From Acidobacteriota bacterium (GTDB lineage: Bacteria; Acidobacteriota; Terriglobia; Terriglobales; Acidobacteriaceae), in assembly GCA_025353435.1 (NCBI GenBank), contig JANXQR010000181.1, forward strand, positions 1 through 5,146: 5,146 bases of DNA, given 5' to 3'. Below, piece after piece: positions 1 through 4,694 of this stretch. A program made the position numbers and the translations under genes. Numbering within the stretch: position 1 is the first letter of the stretch; each line of letters begins with the position of its first letter. Below the pieces are notes generated by a model that saw nothing but the letters and a program-made list of their open reading frames with translations, had not been told where the DNA came from and made no database searches.

Positions 1-14
1 CTTGCAGTCCACCA

Positions 15-920
15 TCAACTCCTCCGCTGGGCGAAGAGCCATTTCACAAGCTCCGGCTCGGTAAAGGCCCACTCCCAACTGTTGTGGTCCACGCCTGCAT
101 ACTCGGTGTAGAGCGGATGCCCTCCAGCCTTGAGTCGGACCGCCACGCGATCGCGCGAGACCGTCACGGGAACCACGCTATCTGAGTCGCCGTGGAAGGC
201 CCAAAGCGGCGTATCAATGGCCTCCGTGCCGTCTTCAGAGGATTTGATTCCGCAGCAAACCGCCGCGGCAGCAAAGAATCGAGGGCGGGCCGCAATTGCA
301 TTCCACACGCCCCCGCCGCCCATCGACTGCCCGGTGATATAAATCCGGCGATCGTCGATGGAGAATTCGCGCCGAAGGCTGTCGACGATTTCGAGGGCAA
401 GCCGCACCCCATCGCCAACGCCCGGGAGAATGATGACGCGGCCATCTTCGCGGTGGCTCAAATCGTATTTGGCCCATCCACGATCGGTCTGCGGAGCGAC
501 CACATAGCAAGGGAACTGCTGCTGATTCTCAGGCAGCAGCCATACGCGCGTGCCAAATATGTTGCCGAGTCCAAGCTGCTTCAGGTTATCGTCGCCCTGG
601 CCGCCGCTGCCGCTGAGGTACACCACCAGCGGAAGCTTGCCGCTTGCTGCCGGACGAAAGAGCCGGTATGGCATGGTCCCATTGCTCTTGAAGGTCCGCG
701 CCTCGAACTTGTCCTGCAGGCCCTCTGAGCGCTTCTTGAAGTCGTCGATCAGCGCCGTCCTCTCCGGCGAATTCGGTGCGCCGGGCGCAAGAGGCGGAAT
801 GTCGACGCTGTTTGCTGCGCTCCTGGTCGTGATGGAAAAGGCGCGATCCGCCCATGCAGCGGCCAGGCCCGCGCCGCACATGTGCATTACTTGCCGGCGC
901 GTCGATTTCTGAATCGTCAC
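15..920 (-). CDS. Exported alpha/beta-hydrolase (predicted esterase/peptidase, COG4099-like)
   Basis: A 301-residue serine hydrolase, probably acting on ester or peptide bonds outside the cytoplasm; the substrate cannot be told. The N-terminus has a twin-arginine-like motif (S-T-R-R-Q-V-M, residues 6-12) and a short Ala-rich stretch to about residue 28, suggesting Tat export before folding; no clear cleavage site is visible. The mature domain shows an oxyanion-type loop (L-S-G-S-G-G-Q-G, 102-109), the nucleophile elbow G-Q-S-M-G-G with Ser199, a probable catalytic acid Asp247 in H-G-D-S-D-S-V-V-P, and His279 in V-D-H-N-S-W, all in the order and spacing of the alpha/beta-hydrolase fold. The G-V-D-H-N-S-W...E-L-V-K-W-L-F ending resembles predicted peptidases/phospholipase-carboxylesterase relatives. 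The start is GTG at 918-920, supported by GGAG six bases upstream. It appears monocistronic. Family assignment is firm; exact activity is unknown. Confidence 0.88.
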   Translation of the reverse strand: MTIQKSTRRQVMHMCGAGLAAAWADRAFSITTRSAANSVDIPPLAPGAPNSPERTALIDDFKKRSEGLQDKFEARTFKSNGTMPYRLFRPAASGKLPLVVYLSGSGGQGDDNLKQLGLGNIFGTRVWLLPENQQQFPCYVVAPQTDRGWAKYDLSHREDGRVIILPGVGDGVRLALEIVDSLRREFSIDDRRIYITGQSMGGGGVWNAIAARPRFFAAAAVCCGIKSSEDGTEAIDTPLWAFHGDSDSVVPVTVSRDRVAVRLKAGGHPLYTEYAGVDHNSWEWAFTEPELVKWLFAQRRS

Positions 921-926
921 AGGGTT

Positions 927-930
927 CTCC
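927..930 (-). promoter_or_regulatory. Ribosome binding site deciding the GTG start of the hydrolase
   Basis: On the minus strand the sequence reads GGAG, then six bases, then GTG. This places initiation at 918-920 and keeps the twin-arginine motif in the protein. Confidence 0.6.
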
Positions 931-950
931 GCTCGACAAACTACGAAGCC

Positions 951-977
951 ATCCTATCGGGAATTGATTGCTGTCAG
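951..977 (-). promoter_or_regulatory. Weak candidate sigma70 promoter for the hydrolase
   Basis: On the minus strand CTGACA (972-977) is followed after 15 bases by TAGGAT (951-956), about 30 bases upstream of the start codon. The -35 matches 5 of 6 consensus bases, the -10 only 4 of 6, and the spacer is short, so this is tentative. The remainder of the gap 921-1123 shows no gene and no good terminator. Confidence 0.25.
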
Positions 978-1123
978 CGCTGGTTTGCCATGAGCTGGCC
1001 GTTTTCGGGGACGAAGAAGGCGTCCGATTTTCAGGCAAACTACCGAGTTCTCGCGCAGAAATGGCGATTCAGTCTAAGCCCCTGATGTTGATTCGTTCGA
1101 CGCCGCCAGCACCATCCGTTGTG

Positions 1124-2674
1124 TTACTGGCTGCTGAGGTTGCCGTAATATCCGCCGCCGGACACGAACATCTTGTCGGCGCGGCCTCTCAATATCCGAT
1201 AGAGCGCGAACTGCCGCGACGTCTCGCCACGCAACTCAAAGAGCAACTCGCCGCGGTTGTCGGCCAGCGCGTCCACAGCATCCACAATTCGCATGTGCGG
1301 GGTGTCGTCCAGGTGGGCGCCGTCGGTCACGTTTTTTAGCAGGATCAGCAGATTGCCGTAGATGTCGGGCTGCGCAACCAGAGTTACAAACTTCTCATGG
1401 GCCAGCGGGCCGCCCGTGTCCGCGGTCAGCACCAGCGTGGCGCTGGACCCGTAGGATAGCTCAAAGACTCGGAACTGCTCGTCCTGAAGCGCGGGCGCGG
1501 GTGAAGGCTGCGGCGCGGGCTGTGCCGCCTTTTTCGCGGTTACGCCAGCGCGGTGGGGCGCGGTCTTCGGCGCGGGAGGTGGCGGGGTAGCGGTGAGTCC
1601 GAGCGCGGTGCGCGCCATGTCCTCAAGCTGCGCCTTCATCTTTCCCTCGTCGCCGGCATTGGCCCACGAGTACGCCCACGCATGGTCGGGATGGTTCTGC
1701 GCGTCGGACACGGCCACTGCCTGCTGCATGTCTTCCGGCAGACCCATGAGGCTGGGAACCACCTTCAGGCTGTCGGCATTCGATTTGCCCCGCTGCAATC
1801 GTGGGCGGTCCGGGTCGGTCACATGGGGCATGGATTCCGATCGCGAAACGTCCTCGGCGGGCTTTTCCTTCGGCTTCTTCAGCTTGGGCCGGTCCGGGTC
1901 CGTCGGGGCGTTTGCTGAGTCGGAGCTGCCCGCGTTGTCGGTGCCCTTGTGAAGCGTCGGCTCATCAGCATCGGTACTCGAGCTTGAGGGCTTATTCGAG
2001 CTTGAGGATTCGTCCTTCTTGTGGAGCTTGGGGCGATCGGGGTCTTCCGGTGCGGCGGGTGCCTTGGCGGATGCGGAGCCAGAGCTTCCCGCAGCGGAGG
2101 TGGGGGTGCCGGGGGCGGAGCCGGAATTGGCAGCGGGTGGATCGTCGGCATGTTTCTTGCGATGCAGGACCGGCTTGTCGTCGCTGTCGGGATCAATGAT
2201 GTCGGGTGCCTTGGCGGCGAATGCCGGCGCGGGAGGGGGCACAGCCTTCCACTCACCGTAGCCAACCCACGAGCCCTGTTCCTGCCCGGTGTTCTTGATG
2301 TCGAACAGGCCAATGGTTCTGCCGTTGTCTTTCAGTTGGTATTCCACCTCGCCGGCGATTGCCATTGGCTCCGGCCGCGCCAGGTAAATACCGGCATCGT
2401 TCAGCTTTTCACCATCGAATATTGTGATTGGCACAATCCGGCACGCCTTGGGCTTGCCCGCCTCGCCCGTCCATTCGAGGACGGCAACTGCGCGCAACTG
2501 GGGCGTGGTGGTCTTCTTGGTCACCGCTACGGAATATTGAGCGAAGGCCGGAACTGTCAAAGTAAGCACAACGCAGGCAGCCGCCAGCCAAAAGTTGTTG
2601 GCGCAATCAAAGGCCGAATTCCTGCGCGGTGACACGGTGCGGTCGACTCGGAAATAATGAGAACTGTGGTTCAC
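1124..2674 (-). CDS. Exported protein of unknown function with D-P-D-R-P-x-L repeat linker
   Basis: I do not recognise a named family. The 516-residue protein starts with a long basic n-region, then a hydrophobic segment (about 27-44) ending V-P-A-F-A-Q, so signal peptidase cleavage after Ala45 is likely. Residues about 47-147 look like a compact beta-rich domain (E-W-T-G, Y-Q-L-K-D-N-G-R-T, W-V-G-Y-G-E-W). Residues 148-305 form a Pro/Ser/Ala/charged linker with five related units. A helical stretch (about 311-361, rich in M, A, W) is followed by a second Pro/Ala linker, and 398-516 looks like another beta-rich domain ending in a Gly/Tyr-rich tail. GTG at 2672-2674 has AAAGG seven bases upstream; an in-frame GTG at 2633-2635 would also keep the signal peptide. 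It diverges from the peroxiredoxin gene. A cell-envelope role is inferred from export only. Confidence 0.8.
   Translation of the reverse strand: MNHSSHYFRVDRTVSPRRNSAFDCANNFWLAAACVVLTLTVPAFAQYSVAVTKKTTTPQLRAVAVLEWTGEAGKPKACRIVPITIFDGEKLNDAGIYLARPEPMAIAGEVEYQLKDNGRTIGLFDIKNTGQEQGSWVGYGEWKAVPPPAPAFAAKAPDIIDPDSDDKPVLHRKKHADDPPAANSGSAPGTPTSAAGSSGSASAKAPAAPEDPDRPKLHKKDESSSSNKPSSSSTDADEPTLHKGTDNAGSSDSANAPTDPDRPKLKKPKEKPAEDVSRSESMPHVTDPDRPRLQRGKSNADSLKVVPSLMGLPEDMQQAVAVSDAQNHPDHAWAYSWANAGDEGKMKAQLEDMARTALGLTATPPPPAPKTAPHRAGVTAKKAAQPAPQPSPAPALQDEQFRVFELSYGSSATLVLTADTGGPLAHEKFVTLVAQPDIYGNLLILLKNVTDGAHLDDTPHMRIVDAVDALADNRGELLFELRGETSRQFALYRILRGRADKMFVSGGGYYGNLSSQ
1790..2194 (-). repeat. Five degenerate D-x-D-x-P-x-L-x-(K/R) protein repeats
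   Basis: Within the linker of the 516-residue protein, related units occur at residues 161-174 (DPDSDDKPVLHRKK, expanded), 211-220 (DPDRPKLHKK), 235-243 (DADEPTLHK), 259-267 (DPDRPKLKK) and 287-295 (DPDRPRLQR). Spacers of 14-36 residues rich in Ser, Ala, Pro and charged residues separate them. The codons differ between units: D-P-D-R-P is GAC CCC GAT CGC CCC in one, GAC CCG GAC CGG CCC in another, and GAC CCG GAC CGC CCA in a third. The similarity therefore appears kept at protein level and is not a recent DNA duplication. Confidence 0.8.
1978..2007. repeat. 18-bp-period direct repeat (12-bp identical core) in the Ser-rich linker
   Basis: TCGAGCTTGAGG occurs at 1978-1989 and again at 1996-2007, a period of 18 bp (six codons). 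It encodes two Ser-rich tracts (residues about 223-233, S-S-S-S-N-K-P-S-S-S-S). Unlike the D-P-D-R-P units, this looks like a recent in-frame tandem duplication. Confidence 0.7.
2629..2658 (+). promoter_or_regulatory. Candidate sigma70 promoter for the peroxiredoxin-glycosylase operon
   Basis: GTGACA (2629-2634) and AATAAT (2653-2658) are each 5 of 6 to the consensus, with an 18-bp spacer. The predicted start of transcription is near 2665, leaving a leader of about 40 bases before the ATG at 2704. The site lies inside the 5' coding end of the divergent repeat-protein gene if that gene starts at 2674. Confidence 0.45.
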
Positions 2675-2703
2675 TTCACAACCTTTGGATGAGGCGCTTC
2701 CCC

Positions 2704-3176
2704 ATGGACTTGAACGAGAAAGTTGCAGATTTTACCTTGCAGACTGACGAAAACAAGACCGTCAGCCTGTCCAACTATGCGGGCAAGCCCGTCGTTTTAT
2801 TCTTCTACCCCCGTGCCGATACCCCAGGCTGCACTATCGAGGCCTGCGGCTTTCGCGACCAATTCGAGAAGCTTCAAAAGGCCGGGGCCGTGGTCTTAGG
2901 TATCAGCCGCGACACCCCCAAGGACCAGGCCAAATTCAAAGCCAAGTTCAACCTGCCCTACACACTCCTTGCTGATGTAGACGAAACCGTCTGCAATCAG
3001 TTTGGCGTCCTCAAAGAAAAGAACATGTACGGAAAGAAGGTGTGGGGGATTGAGCGTACACGTTTGTGATCGGCCCGGACCAGACCCTGCTTCACATCTT
3101 CCCCAAGGTAACGCCGGAAGGGCATGCGGAACAAGTACTTGCGCTGATTAAGGAATGGAACAAGAAGCACAAGTGA
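2704..3176 (+). CDS. bcp: BCP/PrxQ-type thioredoxin-dependent peroxiredoxin, broken by a one-base frameshift
   Basis: Reduces hydrogen peroxide and organic peroxides in the cytoplasm, using thioredoxin-type donors. The start region is M-D-L-N-E-K-V-A-D-F-T-L, with GAGG nine bases before ATG 2704; an in-frame ATG at 2689 and a GTG at 2629 are less likely. The motif Y-P-R-A-D-T-P-G-C-T gives peroxidatic Cys43, and Cys48 five residues on is the resolving cysteine of the BCP/PrxQ class. Arg118 (G-I-E-R), 75 residues after Cys43, matches the conserved active-site arginine. Directly after it the frame breaks: read as given, the protein ends T-R-L-stop at 3067-3069 (121 residues). Shifting frame at 3060 restores 38 codons beginning T-F-V-I-G-P-D and including H-I-F-P-K-V-T-P-E-G-H-A, ending at TGA 3174-3176. 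The rebuilt length, about 157 residues, is normal for the family. A lost A (ACAACG to ACACG) explains it. It may be a sequencing error or a true pseudogene. Confidence 0.88.
2729..2756 (-). promoter_or_regulatory. Candidate promoter for the repeat protein, inside the peroxiredoxin coding region
   Basis: On the minus strand TTGTTT (2751-2756) is followed after 16 bases by TAAAAT (2729-2734). The -10 is 5 of 6 to consensus, the -35 only 3 of 6. Transcription would start near 2722, giving a leader of about 48 bases before the GTG at 2674. Because only 29 bp separate the two divergent start codons, a promoter for this gene is expected about here. Confidence 0.3.
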
Positions 3177-3919
3177 GGCATGGGACGGAGCGAACTGCCG
3201 CACAAATGGTGCAGTCGAAAGGGCCGGAATCGCAAGACACCCCCTTTGGAGTTGCGGGACGGGTGCTGGGGCGGAAGTTCTTTGAGACGCGGCCTGAGCT
3301 GGTGGCGCCGCGGCTCCTGGGCAAGCTGCTGGTGCACGAAACCGATGCTGGCGTGAGGGTGGGTCGAATTGTGGAGACGGAGGCCTACCTGGGGCCGCAC
3401 AGCGATCCTCCCGACCCGGCTGCGCACACGCATCGGGGGCCCACTCCGCGCAACCGGGTGCTGTTTGGGCTGGCGGGACACGCTTATGTGTACTCGATTT
3501 ACGGTAAGTACTTTTGTTTGAACGTATCCTGCGAGGCGGAGGGGCTGGCGGGGTGTGTGCTGCTGCGGGCTCTGGAGCCTGTGGCCGGGTTGGAGCTGAT
3601 GGCGAAGAACCGCGGATTGAGACCAGATCTGGAGCGCACAGGCGGCTTACTTCGCCAGCTCACGTCGGGGCCCAGCAGGCTTTGCCAGGCGATGGGAGTG
3701 GCGCGGGCGAGCCACAATGAGCTCGATGTGACTGATTCGGCATCTCCGCTGCAGATCTGGGACGATGGTTTCCGGGTGAGCAAGGCCATGGTCACGCCGC
3801 GCATCGGCATCAACCAGGCAAACGAGGCGGTGGATTGGCCGCTGCGGTTTGTGCTCCCTGGACATGCCTGCGTGTCCGGTCGAAAGAGCCTCCAAGGTAG
3901 TTTTGTCACCATTCCCTAG
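3155..3919 (+). CDS. aag: DNA-3-methyladenine glycosylase, AAG/MPG family
   Basis: Excises alkylated and deaminated purines (3-methyladenine, hypoxanthine) from DNA, opening base-excision repair in the cytoplasm. Numbered from ATG 3155 (254 residues), the family core runs from about residue 38 (L-G-R-K-F-F). It includes G-K-L-L-V-H-E, then R-I-V-E-T-E-A-Y with the likely catalytic Glu76 and Tyr78, A-A-H-T-H-R-G with His91, Y-V-Y-S-I-Y-G-K-Y-F with the likely base-displacing Tyr116, L-N-V-S with Asn123, and L-L-R-A-L-E-P with Arg138. L-T-S-G-P-S-R-L-C-Q-A-M-G and the P-R-I-G-I motif close the fold. These match human AAG positions Glu125, Tyr127, His136, Tyr162, Asn169 and Arg182. ATG 3155 overlaps the restored end of the peroxiredoxin by 22 bp, so the two are probably co-transcribed. 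Its start is uncertain: ATG 3206 or GTG 3263 would give 237 or 219 residues, closer to bacterial homologues. Confidence 0.93.
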   Translation: MEQEAQVRHGTERTAAQMVQSKGPESQDTPFGVAGRVLGRKFFETRPELVAPRLLGKLLVHETDAGVRVGRIVETEAYLGPHSDPPDPAAHTHRGPTPRNRVLFGLAGHAYVYSIYGKYFCLNVSCEAEGLAGCVLLRALEPVAGLELMAKNRGLRPDLERTGGLLRQLTSGPSRLCQAMGVARASHNELDVTDSASPLQIWDDGFRVSKAMVTPRIGINQANEAVDWPLRFVLPGHACVSGRKSLQGSFVTIP

Positions 3920-3931
3920 TCTTTATTTAAT
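3903..3931 (+). promoter_or_regulatory. Sigma70-like promoter for the di-heme cytochrome
   Basis: TTGTCA (3903-3908), a 17-bp spacer, then TTTAAT (3926-3931): both boxes are 5 of 6 to consensus at ideal spacing. Predicted transcription start is near 3938, giving a leader of about 48 bases. The -35 box lies in the last codons of the glycosylase gene. The leader also holds a small hairpin (CTGT 3942-3945 with ACAG 3949-3952), too weak to call a terminator. Confidence 0.55.
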
Positions 3932-3970
3932 AGAATTCCGTCTGTAGAACAGGTTCCCCAATTCAACTAC

Positions 3971-3975
3971 GAGGA
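3971..3975 (+). promoter_or_regulatory. Ribosome binding site supporting a TTG start
   Basis: GAGGA lies 11 bases before TTG 3987-3989. No in-frame ATG or GTG occurs close enough to keep the K-I-T-G-F signal-peptide start, so TTG is the best initiation codon. The spacing is slightly long. Confidence 0.5.
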
Positions 3976-3986
3976 AAATCCCCGCC

Positions 3987-4529
3987 TTGAAGATCACTGG
4001 TTTCTCCCTTCCTGCTGCCGCGGCTGCTGTTTTGGCCGTAGCGCTTGTTGCGGCATCTAGTTATGCCCAGGCACCTCCACCGGCACAGGGACCCGCGGGC
4101 GCGCCACCAGCTCCGGGACACTTCAAGATGCCGAATCCAACCAATCTGCAGGTTCTTCCCAAGGACATGACCGGCGACCAGGTAATGGAAATCATGCATG
4201 GGTGGGAGGCGCAGCTGGGCGGGGAGTGCTCAACCTGCCACGCGGCCGACCCCACCAGGAAGATGCCCAATGGAAAGCCGGCGCTGAACTTCGCGGATGA
4301 TTCCAAGAAGGAAAAGAAAATTGCGCGGCTGATGCTCCACATGACCATGGACATCAACAAAAATTACGTGAGCACGATAGAGAATTCCGGCCAGCCGGTG
4401 AAGTGCGGGACATGCCATCGTGGACACGTGACGCCGGAGCCCTTCGTTCCCAAGCCGGATCACGATGACCATGACCATGATGATCACGATCATCCCCCGG
4501 CAGCGGCGGCGCATCCCGGAACCAGGTAG
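3987..4529 (+). CDS. Exported di-heme c-type cytochrome, reaction-centre cytochrome type, with His/Asp-rich tail
   Basis: A 180-residue periplasmic electron-transfer protein. Residues 1-29 are a signal peptide (Lys2, hydrophobic 8-23, S-S-Y-A-Q-A; cleavage after Ala27 or Ala29), followed by a Pro/Ala linker. Two covalent heme sites are visible: C-S-T-C-H (81-85) and C-G-T-C-H (140-144). Each is preceded by a Met-bearing helix (Met67/Met70, and Met116/119/121 in L-M-L-H-M-T-M-D-I-N), the arrangement of the photosynthetic reaction-centre cytochrome c family (PF02276), where Met is the sixth iron ligand. N-L-Q-V-L-P-K-D and C-H-R-G-H also match small members I recall from non-phototrophic Acidobacteriota. 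The known reaction-centre subunit carries more hemes and is larger, so this is a stand-alone relative; its redox partner is unknown. The tail (158-169) alternates Asp and His and may bind metal. The start is TTG with its own promoter. Confidence 0.87.
   Translation: MKITGFSLPAAAAAVLAVALVAASSYAQAPPPAQGPAGAPPAPGHFKMPNPTNLQVLPKDMTGDQVMEIMHGWEAQLGGECSTCHAADPTRKMPNGKPALNFADDSKKEKKIARLMLHMTMDINKNYVSTIENSGQPVKCGTCHRGHVTPEPFVPKPDHDDHDHDDHDHPPAAAAHPGTR
4458..4493 (+). other. His/Asp-rich C-terminal metal-binding-like segment of the cytochrome
   Basis: Codons 158-169 encode D-H-D-D-H-D-H-D-D-H-D-H: five His and seven Asp in twelve residues, between a Pro-rich stretch and a short Pro/Ala end. Such runs commonly bind Zn, Ni, Cu or Co. 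They are not part of the heme-binding fold, so this is an added tail. Metal binding is inferred from composition only. Confidence 0.6.
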
Positions 4530-4601
4530 AGATTGTCAATGAGGGCGAGACTCGACGCGCCCCCTGCGTCGGAGGAGAGCCTTCGATACCTGAACAAAAA
4601 G

Positions 4602-4675
4602 GGTGAGGCACGGACTCGAATGCCGCCGGAAGCTCGAGCTTCCGGCGGCATTCTATTTTGTGCCCGCTACTCACC
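4602..4675. terminator. Nested palindrome, probable bidirectional terminator
   Basis: The core 4618-4653 is a perfect 36-bp palindrome: 16-base arms (GAATGCCGCCGGAAGC and its complement) around a TCGA loop. Outside it, after six-base unpaired stretches, GGTGAGGCAC (4602-4611) pairs with GTGC (4660-4663) and CTCACC (4670-4675), with a six-base bulge (CCGCTA). AAAAA (4596-4600) and TTTTT (4681-4685) flank the arms, so both strands end in a T run: one base past the arm on minus, five on plus. It sits between two convergent genes (cytochrome and ATP-grasp), where a shared terminator is expected. A dispersed REP-like element is an alternative. The rest of 4530-4694 shows nothing. Confidence 0.7.
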
Positions 4676-4694
4676 GGAGATTTTTAGCCATCCT

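Noticed and set aside
192..728. 178-codon open frame on the plus strand
   Set aside because: It is antisense to the alpha/beta-hydrolase, whose catalytic motifs are clear; no recognisable protein features.
1009..1041. Hairpin GGACG/CGTCC as terminator of the repeat-protein gene
   Set aside because: The stem is only five pairs and no T run follows on the minus strand.
2021..2632. 203-codon open frame on the plus strand
   Set aside because: It lies fully antisense to the repeat-protein gene, its protein is Gly/Arg-biased without domains, and the minus-strand frame has a signal peptide and structured repeats. It is a shadow frame of GC-rich coding DNA.
3050..3070. Programmed ribosomal frameshift in the peroxiredoxin
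   Set aside because: A -1 shift would be needed near CGT-ACA-CGT, which is not a slippery heptamer, and no strong downstream hairpin was seen. No such control is known to me for this family.
3933..3964. Inverted repeat GAATT/AATTC with inner CTGT/ACAG hairpin after the glycosylase
   Set aside because: The arms are short and no T run follows; it falls in the predicted cytochrome leader and is probably chance.
3987..4529. Evidence of photosynthesis in the organism
   Set aside because: The cytochrome resembles the reaction-centre subunit but small di-heme relatives occur in heterotrophs, and no photosystem or pigment gene is present here.
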